From Candidatus Onthocola gallistercoris (GTDB taxonomy: Bacteria > Bacillota > Clostridia > Lachnospirales > Lachnospiraceae), in the NCBI GenBank assembly GCA_018715345.1, contig DVLT01000017.1, positions 1-48,430 on the forward strand: DNA of 48,430 bases, given 5' to 3'. Made by a program: the position numbers and the translations under genes. This document shows, in pieces, positions 8,764 to 16,714 of the stretch. The notes beneath the pieces were generated by a model. That model did not search any database. It saw only the letters and a list, made by a program, of their open reading frames with translations, and was not told the origin of the DNA. Numbering within the stretch: position 1 is the stretch's first letter; every line of letters starts with the position of its first letter.

Positions 8764-8802
8764 GCATAAAAAGGGGGCAAACATTTTTGTATGCCTGCCC
8801 CC
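8764..8802 (-). terminator. Terminator/attenuator between pstS and pstC
   Basis: On the minus strand GGGGGCA (8802-8796) pairs with TGCCCCC (8779-8773), followed by five Ts (8772-8768). It lies between pstS and the permease genes, so most transcripts would end after pstS and a fraction would read on. This fits the need for excess binding protein. Confidence 0.8.
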
Positions 8803-8821
8803 GGTTTTGAATGTACAGTTT

Positions 8822-9760
8822 TTAATGTTCGGTCGTGGTCATCTTGGAAGAAACGCCATATCCAAGTTCTTCCATACGAGTGCCGTATTCATCGGACATG
8901 ATGTAATCAAGGAAAGCGCCGACAACTTCGTTGGGTTCGCCCTTTGTATACATATGTTCAAATGTCCATACCGGATAAGTGCCGTTGTAAGTGTTTTCCA
9001 GTGTGGGTTCCACACCGTCGATGGCTACAGTGGCTACGCCGGGATCGTCAACCAGATAGGAGAGAGCTACATAGCCGATGGCGCCTTTTGTATCTCTCAC
9101 GTTCTGGAGAAGGACACCGGAATCATCGGTTTCCATGGAAGCGTTAGAAGCTTCTTCGTTGCCGTCCAGAGCATATTTCTGGAAGGTTGCCCGTGTGCCG
9201 GAAGATGTGGGGCGGGTAACAAGGACGATATCTTCATCCGGACCGCCAACTTCGCTCCAGTTGGTGATCTCGCCTGTGAAGATGCCGATCAGCTCTTCTT
9301 TGGAAAGGTCTGTCACACCGGCTTCTGCCACATCAGGGTTGACGATGGCAGCCATGGTGATGACACATACCTGATGGTCTACCAGTTCGGCAGCCTGTGC
9401 TTCGTCCAGTTTTTCAGAGGCTTCAACATCAGAGTTTCCTATATCTACTGTGCCGTCGGAAACCTGTGTCAGACCTTCGCCTGATCCGCCGGCATCAATG
9501 GTGATGACCACATCCGGATGCAGTTCATAAAAGGCTTCAGCAGCGTCATCTGCCAGCGGTTTCAGGGCAGAGGAACCGGCAGCAGTGATGGTGCCGCTTA
9601 AACTATCGCTGGCAGCAGTGGTATCTTCGGCAGCCGTATTTTCACTTTCGCTGCCGGAAGTTGTGGCAGGCGCGCTTGTTTCAGCTGTTTGGCTGCAGCC
9701 GGCCAAAAGTCCGATCGCCATAACAGCGGATAAAGTCATGGCAACTATTTTTTTCTTCAT
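8822..9760 (-). CDS. pstS: Phosphate ABC transporter substrate-binding lipoprotein PstS
   Basis: An extracytoplasmic phosphate-binding protein of 312 residues. A basic start and hydrophobic core lead to the lipobox LLAGC, so Cys22 is lipid-modified. A Ser/Thr/Glu-rich linker follows, then the PstS fold with phosphate contacts in ITAAGSSALKPLAD, IDAGGSGEGL and TRPTSSGTRATFQKY. The ATG at 9760 has AGGAGG eight bases upstream; an ATG at 9766 is too close to it. First gene of the pst operon, divergent from phoB-phoR, with Pho-box-like repeats upstream. Confidence 0.96.
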   Translation of the reverse strand: MKKKIVAMTLSAVMAIGLLAGCSQTAETSAPATTSGSESENTAAEDTTAASDSLSGTITAAGSSALKPLADDAAEAFYELHPDVVITIDAGGSGEGLTQVSDGTVDIGNSDVEASEKLDEAQAAELVDHQVCVITMAAIVNPDVAEAGVTDLSKEELIGIFTGEITNWSEVGGPDEDIVLVTRPTSSGTRATFQKYALDGNEEASNASMETDDSGVLLQNVRDTKGAIGYVALSYLVDDPGVATVAIDGVEPTLENTYNGTYPVWTFEHMYTKGEPNEVVGAFLDYIMSDEYGTRMEELGYGVSSKMTTTEH

Positions 9761-9809
9761 AATCATTTCCTCCTTTAATTCAACACAAGTCATTTGTATG
9801 ACGAGTCTC

Positions 9810-9874
9810 ATTGTAGACACACATTGTTAAATGAAAAATCTTTTTTCTGTAAAATATTGTTTAAGCAATGTTAG
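9810..9874 (-). promoter_or_regulatory. Candidate Pho box and -10 element of pstS
   Basis: Reading the minus strand toward pstS, hexamers CTAACA (9874-9869), TAAACA (9863-9858), TTTACA (9853-9848) and TTAACA (9830-9825) follow each other at 11, 10 and 23 bases, then TACAAT (9815-9810) sits nine bases after the last. This matches the PhoP-box design of Firmicutes: TT.A.A repeats about 11 bases apart near the -10 element. Confidence 0.6.
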
Positions 9875-9897
9875 TAAATGGAAAATAACTGAAAATC

Positions 9898-9936
9898 TTT
9901 ACATAGATTTAACAATGCCTATCCGGAGATTTAACA
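9898..9936 (+). promoter_or_regulatory. Candidate Pho box facing phoB
   Basis: TTTACA (9898-9903), TTAACA (9909-9914) and TTAACA (9931-9936) start at 11-base phasing, with one poor repeat in the gap. They lie upstream of the phoB promoter and suggest autoregulation by phosphorylated PhoB/PhoP. Confidence 0.5.
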
Positions 9937-9983
9937 GGAGGCTGGTATGCTGATACGGCTTATTAAAATAGGAAGAGGTATGC

Positions 9984-10012
9984 TTGTCAGATATATAAAA
10001 AAAGATTATACT
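9984..10012 (+). promoter_or_regulatory. Sigma-A-like promoter of phoB-phoR
   Basis: TTGTCA (9984-9989) and TATACT (10007-10012) are separated by 17 bases. Transcription would start near 10019, just ahead of the phoB ribosome-binding site AGGAGG at 10032-10037. Confidence 0.6.
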
Positions 10013-10045
10013 GTTGGCAGATTATCGCCTCAGGAGGATGGTTCA

Positions 10046-10726
10046 ATGATTTATTGTGTGGAAGATGATGAAAATATCCGTGAACTGGTGATCTATACAT
10101 TGAAAACAACCGGTTTCAAAGCAAAGGGCTTTGGAGATGGAGAAGCATTCATGGGAGCTATGAAGCAGGAAAAGCCGGAACTTGTATTGATGGATATCAT
10201 GCTTCCAGGGGAGAGCGGCATGGACCTGCTCAAAAAACTGAAAGATGATAGAAAATGGAAAAACATACCAGTTATCATGCTGACAGCCAAAAGTTCCGAG
10301 TATGATAAAGTGCTTGGCCTGGACGGAGGCGCGGATGATTATATAACGAAACCTTTCGGCATGATGGAACTGATATCCAGGATCAAGGCTGTGCTGCGGC
10401 GTACCAGCCAAAAAACCGATTCGGATGTTTTGGAAGCCGGTAATATCCGGATGGATGTGGACAGGCATGAAGTGTGGGTGGATGAGGAACTGGTCACGCT
10501 GACCTATAAAGAGTTTGAACTTTTAAAATTGCTTCTTATGAATAAGAATATTGTCTTGTCAAGGGACCGGCTTTTAGAAGAAATATGGGGATATGATTAT
10601 ACCGGTGAGACCCGGACGGTGGATGTCCATGTACGGACGCTGCGGCAGAAACTGGGAGAAGGGGGCAGCTACGTGGAGACTGTCCGGGGCATCGGATACC
10701 GGATCGGAGACGGACATGAAGCGTAA
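10046..10726 (+). CDS. phoB: Phosphate-regulon response regulator (OmpR/PhoB family)
   Basis: A DNA-binding response regulator of 226 residues. The receiver domain has the acidic pocket (Glu6-Asp7-Asp8), phospho-acceptor Asp50 in VLMDIMLPGESG, the Thr in MLTAKSS and the Lys in YITKPFG. The C-terminal winged helix (about 125-226) carries LTYKEFELLKLLL and RTVDVHVRTLRQKLG. The ATG at 10046 follows AGGAGG by eight bases; an open frame beginning at 9947 covers the promoter and is not used. It is divergent from pstS and overlaps the kinase gene. PhoP is the alternative name in Bacillus-like organisms. Confidence 0.92.
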   Translation: MIYCVEDDENIRELVIYTLKTTGFKAKGFGDGEAFMGAMKQEKPELVLMDIMLPGESGMDLLKKLKDDRKWKNIPVIMLTAKSSEYDKVLGLDGGADDYITKPFGMMELISRIKAVLRRTSQKTDSDVLEAGNIRMDVDRHEVWVDEELVTLTYKEFELLKLLLMNKNIVLSRDRLLEEIWGYDYTGETRTVDVHVRTLRQKLGEGGSYVETVRGIGYRIGDGHEA

Positions 10727-12032
10727 GATCATCCGGAGCATGATGATCCTTTTGGCTCTGGCCCTGACTGTGTCCTATGCGCTATTGACTGCGGTATATT
10801 ATTTCCAGTCACTGCGTATGACGGAAAGTGAATTGATGCAGGAAGCAGAATATGTGACCCAGGCAGTGGGGCTGTCGGGCATATCTGCACTGATCGAGAT
10901 GGATAAGGATGGGCAGACATGGACAAGGAAAACTTTAATTGATGATGACGGTACAGTGCTTTACGACTCCTGGGAGGAACCGGATCAGATGGGAAATCAC
11001 CGGGATAGGGAAGAAGTCGTGGAAGCTCTGGAGAATGGAAGCGGGAAAGCCATTCGTCAATCGGATACCCTGGGAAGGGGTATGTTTTATTACGCTGTGC
11101 AGATGAAAGATGGCAAGATCCTGCGGGTGGCAAGAGATATGTCATCCATATGGCTGACAGCAGGCCAGATGTTTCCTTATATGATCGTTATAGGACTTTT
11201 ACTGGCGCTGGCGGCATGGATCATGGCCAAACATCAGGTGAATAAACTGGTAAAACCGATCAATGAATTGGATTTGGAAAAACCGCTGGAGGGGCCTATG
11301 TATGAAGAACTGGTACCGTTTTTAGAAAGACTGGATAAACAGAACCATGAAAAAGGCATCGTGGAGCAGATGCGCCGGGAGTTTTCGGCCAATGTCTCCC
11401 ACGAATTAAAGACACCGCTCACATCCATTTCCGGGTACGCGGAGATCATGATGAATGGTCTGGTGCGGCCGGAAGACATCCCGAATTTTTCGGAACGTAT
11501 TTACAAAGAAGCGAACCGGATGATCACCCTGGTGGAGGATATCATCAAACTGTCCCGCCTGGATGAAGGCAGCATCGAACTGGAGAAGGAAGATGTGGAC
11601 TTTTATGATATGGCCAGAGAGATCAGCAACCATCTGGCGCTCAAAGCGGAAAAGAAGCATGTGGGAATACTGGTATCCGGTGAACACGTTATCTACCATG
11701 GTATACGCCAGATCCTGGATGAGATGCTCTATAATATTTGTGAAAATGCGGTTAAATATAATATAGAAGGCGGCTATGTGACAATCTGGACCGGGCATAC
11801 GCCGGAGGGGCGCAAGGTTGTTATTGAAGATACAGGAATAGGTATTCCGAAGGAACATCAGGAGAGAGTTTTTGAACGGTTTTACCGGGTGGATAAAAGC
11901 CATTCCAGAGAAACCGGCGGTACCGGTCTGGGTCTATCCATTGTCAAACATGGCGCTTTGCTTCACGGTGCGGATATCCATCTGGACAGCGAACCAGGAG
12001 AAGGGACACGAATAGAGATTAATTTCCATTAG
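10716..12032 (+). CDS. phoR: Phosphate-regulon sensor histidine kinase (PhoR type)
   Basis: A membrane sensor kinase of 438 residues that phosphorylates the adjacent regulator. A helix at about 5-30, an extracytoplasmic domain at about 31-150 and a second helix at about 152-171 precede the kinase core. The H box has His229 in ANVSHELKTPLTS, the N box reads NICENAVKYN, and the G boxes are EDTGIGIPKEH and GGTGLGLSIVKHG. The linker between the second helix and the H box is short and shows no clear PAS domain, unlike many PhoR proteins. The start overlaps the phoB end by 11 bases. Function follows mainly from its place beside phoB and pst. Confidence 0.9.
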   Translation: MKRKIIRSMMILLALALTVSYALLTAVYYFQSLRMTESELMQEAEYVTQAVGLSGISALIEMDKDGQTWTRKTLIDDDGTVLYDSWEEPDQMGNHRDREEVVEALENGSGKAIRQSDTLGRGMFYYAVQMKDGKILRVARDMSSIWLTAGQMFPYMIVIGLLLALAAWIMAKHQVNKLVKPINELDLEKPLEGPMYEELVPFLERLDKQNHEKGIVEQMRREFSANVSHELKTPLTSISGYAEIMMNGLVRPEDIPNFSERIYKEANRMITLVEDIIKLSRLDEGSIELEKEDVDFYDMAREISNHLALKAEKKHVGILVSGEHVIYHGIRQILDEMLYNICENAVKYNIEGGYVTIWTGHTPEGRKVVIEDTGIGIPKEHQERVFERFYRVDKSHSRETGGTGLGLSIVKHGALLHGADIHLDSEPGEGTRIEINFH

Positions 12033-12066
12033 ATTGATAAAAGCACATAGAGTAAAGCAAAGGAAG

Positions 12067-12107
12067 ACACCCTCCAGCAGGTTTGCGAATGATCTGCAGG
12101 AGGGTGT
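12067..12107. terminator. Terminator between phoR and the convergent peptidase-like gene
   Basis: ACACCCTCC (12067-12075) pairs with GGAGGGTGT (12099-12107), extended inward by GCAG with CTGC; a T tract follows on the plus strand. It ends phoB-phoR and lies just past the stop codon of the minus-strand gene, which it may also serve. Confidence 0.75.
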
Positions 12108-12112
12108 TTTCG

Positions 12113-14311
12113 TTATTGCTCCATTGTATTTTGGGCCATATGGATCGTTGTCGTACCGGACATTCCAAATCCGTAGGTGTTTGTGGAGGTGAGTTCCAAT
12201 TCCAAAGAAGGATAGCTGCCGTTCAGTTGGAAGAAAGGAGCGTCCCATCGGTTTTCCCAGGTGGTACAGTTTAAAGAGAAGTTATCCATGCCGGTGATGT
12301 CCTGGATGGAGGAACGGATATATTCGATAGCCTCATCTTCAGAAGCGTATGTGCCATAGGTTTCGTTGGTGATGAGGGGCGGATCATAAGGCTGATGGAA
12401 TTGGTCGGAAAATGTGACGCCGGTGGCTCCTTCGTGATAGAGGTCTTCCCATTCATCCATACCAGGTGAGAAGGTGGATATGAGAAGATTGGAAGCTTCC
12501 GGAATGGCCAGATGACCCATCTTTCTCTCATAATCATAATGCAGCCATCTGGAGTTTTCGTCACCGTCACCCCATGGACATATGAGCGTCAGCGATTCGT
12601 CATGGGAATCATGATAATCTCTGGCTTCATCCGATGACAGTGTGTCATCATCCCGGGAAGTGGTGACAAATATCCATTCCTCGGCAAAAGTGATATGGAT
12701 CTGTTCCAGCTTGTATGGATTGATCTGGGGTCTGTAATAGAAAGTGTGCGCCAGACTTCCGTCAGAGTTCATGAGGTAAAGACTGAGTTTTAAAGATAAT
12801 ATGCCCATCTCTTGACGGTCCTTGGCGCTCTCGGACAGTGTCTCATCCCGATATCGGTCCAGACTGGCCACCACAAGATCATCCGTTCCGTTGTGATCAT
12901 AATCATGGATATGGTATCCCAGAAGCGCTATATTTTCTGTATCAGAAGCATAGTAACAGGAAGTTCCACCGATATCATTTCCCAACCGCTCATAGTCCAG
13001 GACCCAATCCCTGGTACCCGATGCGAACAGCGGCCGGATATTCTCTTCAAGATAACGCTCTGCCGGGGAAAGGTCCGATAGATCCTGCTGCGTGTCTGTT
13101 TCCGGGAGGAGCATCTGATCCGCCATTTCTTCCGGTGTTGGAACAAGACGGTAATTGCTTTCCCCCGGCGCATAGGTGAGAAGGACTTGAGCGCCGTAAG
13201 AAAAGATCACGCCGTCCTGATCGCCGTTTTCGCTTTTGGCATAGGCCAGCGCATCCTCTGCGGTTTTATAGGTGCCGTCCTCATACTGCTCTGTCAGAGC
13301 GGACAGAAAATCCGTCATCATATACAGATTATAACGGGTGTTGATCGTATAACTGTTGCCTACCACCAGTTTGGCGCCTTTATCGATAAAGACTTGGGCG
13401 AGACGATCGTCCCTGGCGCTGCTGCAGTTGGCCAGATAGATGAGACTGCCGTTTAAAGAATCATCTGGGATCTTATCTTCAAAATAATAGGGCGTCAATG
13501 AAATGTAATCCCCGGTGATCACCATCTCAGCCCGGTCGTAGGCGCCAAAAAGCTGCCGGTCATATTTGGCGATATTTTCTTTATTGCTTTTGAGAGAACT
13601 GCCCAGCACCGGACCATATTTGCTGATATAATCCCCGTGACCGTACCAAACGATCACGGAATGGTTCCCGAGCCGGGCTCCTTGTTCATAGGTAAAGCTG
13701 TCCCAGTTATCATCTTCTGAAAAGGTATAATAGTCGGAAAGCGACCGGGCGATCTGGGCAGCGGATTTGTCCGGGCTCCGTCCGCCAAGTAAATAATTAC
13801 CCAGCATACCGTAATCGGTGGTATAGGGTTCAATGGTCAGGATCTGCCCCCGCCAGTCGCCGCGATCGGTCCAGAGAATGTTGGACGTATTTGCGATCGG
13901 ATCGTCTGAAAGTCCGGCAGTATTTGAAACTGTCCGGACAGATGATCCGGACATGACATCTTCAAGTTGGGGACTGTAAAGATATCCCACACCCCCGGAA
14001 AGACGCATGAATATACCGGTGTCCTCACGGGTGTATTCGGTGATCAGTCCCTGGTCCATGTAGGATGCGGCTCTTTCTTCCAATTCGTCCAACAGGGCGG
14101 GAAGATCATCCGGAGCCACGAAGCCGTTTTCATCTGCCCGGGCCGCTTCCAGCGTTTCAAACTGGTTTTGTATCGTATCCCAGGCTTTATAGACTTTATC
14201 CACATCAAAGAGGGGGCGCAGGAAAGTTATGATGGTTCCCGCAGCTGCCGCAGCCACAAGAAGCAGTACCGACAGAGCGGGGATCAGCAGAGATTTTTTG
14301 CTTTTTTTCAT
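12113..14311 (-). CDS. Membrane-anchored caspase/gingipain-fold peptidase-like protein
   Basis: A 732-residue protein with a basic N-terminus and one hydrophobic helix (about 8-31) that anchors or exports it, leaving a large extracytoplasmic part. The central region has a His-Cys arrangement like caspase-fold (C11, C25, CHAT) peptidases: His225 in IVWYGHGDY after a hydrophobic strand, and Cys296 in LIYLANCSSA, followed by LAQVFIDKGAKLVVGNS. The C-terminal half includes HIHDYDHNGTDDLVVASLD, resembling an FG-GAP/VCBS-type Ca-binding repeat. The ATG follows AGGAGG by eight bases; an upstream extension to 14368 lacks one. It is monocistronic, with its own promoter. Peptidase activity and target are inferred, not shown. 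Confidence 0.75.
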   Translation of the reverse strand: MKKSKKSLLIPALSVLLLVAAAAAGTIITFLRPLFDVDKVYKAWDTIQNQFETLEAARADENGFVAPDDLPALLDELEERAASYMDQGLITEYTREDTGIFMRLSGGVGYLYSPQLEDVMSGSSVRTVSNTAGLSDDPIANTSNILWTDRGDWRGQILTIEPYTTDYGMLGNYLLGGRSPDKSAAQIARSLSDYYTFSEDDNWDSFTYEQGARLGNHSVIVWYGHGDYISKYGPVLGSSLKSNKENIAKYDRQLFGAYDRAEMVITGDYISLTPYYFEDKIPDDSLNGSLIYLANCSSARDDRLAQVFIDKGAKLVVGNSYTINTRYNLYMMTDFLSALTEQYEDGTYKTAEDALAYAKSENGDQDGVIFSYGAQVLLTYAPGESNYRLVPTPEEMADQMLLPETDTQQDLSDLSPAERYLEENIRPLFASGTRDWVLDYERLGNDIGGTSCYYASDTENIALLGYHIHDYDHNGTDDLVVASLDRYRDETLSESAKDRQEMGILSLKLSLYLMNSDGSLAHTFYYRPQINPYKLEQIHITFAEEWIFVTTSRDDDTLSSDEARDYHDSHDESLTLICPWGDGDENSRWLHYDYERKMGHLAIPEASNLLISTFSPGMDEWEDLYHEGATGVTFSDQFHQPYDPPLITNETYGTYASEDEAIEYIRSSIQDITGMDNFSLNCTTWENRWDAPFFQLNGSYPSLELELTSTNTYGFGMSGTTTIHMAQNTMEQ

Positions 14312-14339
14312 GTATTCGCCTCCTGTATCGTATACCAAT

Positions 14340-14368
14340 AGAATACCTGAAAAAAGAAGGAGAATCAA
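14340..14368 (-). promoter_or_regulatory. Promoter of the caspase-fold gene
   Basis: On the minus strand TTGATT (14368-14363) and TATTCT (14345-14340) are separated by 17 bases. The start codon is at 14311, giving a leader of about 20 bases that contains AGGAGG. Confidence 0.5.
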
Positions 14369-14386
14369 TGAAAAAGAGAAATCTGG

Positions 14387-14720
14387 TCAGTGATCGAAAT
14401 GTTTGCTGACCCGGCGAAGATAGTCTGAGACAGGAAGTTTCTGGGGGCAGCGCTGTTCACAGCTTCTGCATGTGATACAGTCTCCGGCCCGGCTGTGGTC
14501 GCGGGTCAGCTCCTGATATACAGGCGCCACCTTCCAGTCCTCATCGGGACTGCGGAAGTATTCGTTATACAGTTTAAAATAATCGGGAATACAGATTTGT
14601 TTTGGACAGCTTTTCAGGCAGTATCCGCAGCCGGTACAGGGGATGGCGGTGGAACGGCTGATCAGCCGGGCTGCCCTTTTTGACGGGAAGTCTTAAAAAC
14701 CCAAATCCCAGTTTGTTCAT
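14387..14720 (-). pseudogene. Remnant of a 4Fe-4S aldo/keto reductase gene
   Basis: Only the two ends of the gene survive. The minus-strand ATG at 14720, behind AAGGAG, opens with MNKLGFGFLRLPVK, the usual N-terminus of ferredoxin-type aldo/keto reductases. After about 20 codons the matching frame shifts by +1 into the C-terminal iron-sulfur region: IPCTGCGYCLKSCP, then about 35 residues on CITCRSCEQRCPQKLPVSDYL, to a stop at 14387. The reductase barrel of about 250 residues is missing. An intact gene of this family is about 1.1 kb, so an internal deletion of roughly 0.8 kb is likely. A promoter remains upstream. Confidence 0.8.
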
Positions 14721-14755
14721 AAATCCCATCTCCTTATATGATCAATGATGGTTCC

Positions 14756-14784
14756 AGTGTAGCACCTGTGATTTTTTATGACAA
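14756..14784 (-). promoter_or_regulatory. Promoter upstream of the aldo/keto reductase remnant
   Basis: On the minus strand TTGTCA (14784-14779) and TACACT (14761-14756) are separated by 17 bases, about 36 bases before the remnant's ATG. The control region seems intact although the gene is broken. Confidence 0.5.
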
Positions 14785-14831
14785 ATACCCATAATAGATG
14801 GACCGTAATACTTGACAAGTATATGTATGGA

Positions 14832-15176
14832 TCATTTTTTCAAGATCAAAGCCAGAAAACACAGGTCGGTATCCCCTGTATTTTCAATACCGTGACCGGA
14901 CCCATCCTCGCAGAATGTCACATCACCGGCTGCGACCGGCAAAAGCGTTCCGTTGTCGTTATATATTCCGCTGCCGGACAAAAGGTAGTAAGTCTCTGTT
15001 TCACCCTGGTGGGTGTGGTAACCTAAAGCACAGCCCGGTTCCAGGACCACCCTGGAAAACATCCGGCAGTGATCCCCCAACTGATCGTCAGAAAGCAGCG
15101 CTTCCTTTATCAGATGCCCTTTGCCGTTGGGAGCAAGATCCGACAGGATATGTTTGCGTTCATTTGCATGTGTCAT
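14832..15176 (-). CDS. Small cupin-domain protein
   Basis: A single-domain cupin of 114 residues. Cupin motif 1 is seen as GYHTHQGETETYYLLSG, with two His and one Glu as likely metal ligands; motif 2 is GDVTFCEDGSGHGIEN, with a third His. The ligand or reaction cannot be told: small clostridial cupins of this type may bind sugars or act as isomerases. AAAGGA precedes the ATG and a good promoter lies upstream, so it is probably its own transcription unit. Confidence 0.85.
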   Translation of the reverse strand: MTHANERKHILSDLAPNGKGHLIKEALLSDDQLGDHCRMFSRVVLEPGCALGYHTHQGETETYYLLSGSGIYNDNGTLLPVAAGDVTFCEDGSGHGIENTGDTDLCFLALILKK

Positions 15177-15212
15177 ATTAGATCATCCTTTCGTGATATG
15201 AATATTGATCTT

Positions 15213-15241
15213 AGTATAGCATTTCCCCATATACCAATCAA
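15213..15241 (-). promoter_or_regulatory. Promoter of the cupin gene
   Basis: On the minus strand TTGATT (15241-15236) and TATACT (15218-15213) are separated by 17 bases, 37 bases before the start codon. Confidence 0.6.
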
Positions 15242-15326
15242 TAAAAAGGCGGAAAGACCGAGCCGGAAGCGGGCGGCAGATGTGGCTATTTTATAAAATA
15301 TTAAGAAAAATTGCAGGATATATTTA

Positions 15327-15355
15327 TTGCTTTTTTTGGGAGAAGTGCGTATCAT
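15327..15355 (+). promoter_or_regulatory. Possible promoter of the zinc-ribbon/DUF5685/J-domain cluster
   Basis: TTGCTT (15327-15332) and TATCAT (15350-15355) are separated by 17 bases. The match is moderate; the first gene begins 87 bases further on. Confidence 0.35.
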
Positions 15356-15441
15356 ACTTTAATGTAATAGTGTATATTGGCCGCCAGTCGGCGTGTGTAT
15401 AGAGATTTTTACGATGGTCAGGATGAAAGGAAGCGTGAAAT

Positions 15442-15837
15442 ATGGGAGATAAGTTTCGGAGAATGATGCAAGGCAGATACGGAGCGGACAATCTGGGTCA
15501 ACTGTTGTCCATAGCGGCATTGATCAGTGTTTTGATCGGACTGTTCACCGGATGGAGCTGGTTCAGCCTTTTTGGCATCTTTTTGTTGGTTTGGCAGTAT
15601 TTCCGGATGTTTTCCAAAAATATCCAGAAAAGGTATAATGAAAATCAGGCCTATCTGCTCCTGCGTAATCGGATCACCGGATGGTTTCGCAAAGAGAAGT
15701 CCTATGCCCGGCAGAGGAAGGATTATCACATTTATAAATGCCCTTCCTGCGGTCAGAAGGTCCGGGTCCCGAGAGGAAAAGGGCGGATCAGTATCCACTG
15801 TCCGAAATGCGGGAATGATTTTATAAAGAAAAGCTGA
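15442..15837 (+). CDS. Small membrane protein with C-terminal zinc ribbon
   Basis: A 131-residue protein with two hydrophobic helices at about 20-55 (LLSIAALISVLIGLF and WFSLFGIFLLVWQYF), a basic linker, and a C-terminal zinc ribbon with the pairs CPSC and CPKC separated by about 20 residues. The ribbon should face the cytoplasm. It heads a three-gene cluster with a DUF5685 protein and a J-domain protein. Function is unknown; co-conservation of such genes in clostridia would suggest a shared membrane-associated task. Confidence 0.75.
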   Translation: MGDKFRRMMQGRYGADNLGQLLSIAALISVLIGLFTGWSWFSLFGIFLLVWQYFRMFSKNIQKRYNENQAYLLLRNRITGWFRKEKSYARQRKDYHIYKCPSCGQKVRVPRGKGRISIHCPKCGNDFIKKS

Positions 15838-15865
15838 AAAAACAGGATAGGAGCTAAGAAGAACC

Positions 15866-16714
15866 GTGTTTGGATATGTGACAACCAATAAACCGGAACT
15901 TAAAGTCCGGGAATTTTACCGATATCAGAATTATTACTGTGGACTGTGTCAGACTTTGAAAAGACGCTATGGACATTTGAGCCAGTTTTGTCTGACTTAT
16001 GATATGACTTTTCTGTCCATACTGCTGACCGGTTTATATGAGCCTAAAACCTTAAAGAAAGAATACCGGTGTCTGACGCATCCGTTGAAGAAAATGGAAA
16101 TACTGAGTAACGAGTATATGGATTACGCGGCGGATATGACGATCTTGCTTTGCTATTATCAGTGCCTGGACGATTGGAAAGACGACAAAAAACTGTCCGC
16201 CTGGATGGAGAGCCGGGTCTTGAAAGAGAAAGTCCGGCAGTTGTGCGCCCGTTATCCCAGACAGTTTCGGGCTGTGAGGAAATACATCCGCCTTCTGGCA
16301 AAAAAGGAAGAAGAAGGCAGTACGGATGTGGATCAGTTGTCTGGACTCACCGGACAGATGTTGGGAGAAATATTTGTCATGCAGGAGGATGTGTGGGCGG
16401 ATACCCTTCGGGGCATCGGATTTTATCTGGGCAAATTTATCTACCTGATGGATGCCTGTGAAGATTTGGAAAAGGATATTGAAAAACACCGGTTCAATCC
16501 CCTGATAAAAAGAAGCCGTCAGCCGGACTATGATCAGTATATCCAAAATGCGCTCAATACGATCATGGCGTGCTGTGCAGCAGAATTTGAAAAACTTCCG
16601 ATCATATTGGATGTTGAAATTTTGCGCAATATCCTGTATGCTGGAGTGTGGATGCGTTATGAAAAAATGATGCGCCGGAAAAGGACGGAGGAAAAAGGAC
16701 ATGAATCCTTATGA
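15866..16714 (+). CDS. DUF5685 family protein
   Basis: A 282-residue, mostly helical protein that I match to DUF5685 from its opening [17 protein letters not shown] and the Cys pair in YYCGLC (Cys25, Cys28). It has two aspartate-rich patches, DDWKDD at 102-107 and DACEDLEKD at 196-204, reminiscent of the metal-diphosphate motifs in all-helical prenyl synthases; this similarity is only an impression. The GTG start has AGGAG 13 bases upstream, rather distant. Its end overlaps the J-domain gene by 14 bases, implying translational coupling. Biochemical role unknown. Confidence 0.72.
   Translation: MFGYVTTNKPELKVREFYRYQNYYCGLCQTLKRRYGHLSQFCLTYDMTFLSILLTGLYEPKTLKKEYRCLTHPLKKMEILSNEYMDYAADMTILLCYYQCLDDWKDDKKLSAWMESRVLKEKVRQLCARYPRQFRAVRKYIRLLAKKEEEGSTDVDQLSGLTGQMLGEIFVMQEDVWADTLRGIGFYLGKFIYLMDACEDLEKDIEKHRFNPLIKRSRQPDYDQYIQNALNTIMACCAAEFEKLPIILDVEILRNILYAGVWMRYEKMMRRKRTEEKGHESL

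Noticed and set aside
8807..9484. 225-codon plus-strand frame opposite pstS
   Set aside because: PstS is clear on the minus strand with signal peptide and binding motifs; the antisense frame has none.
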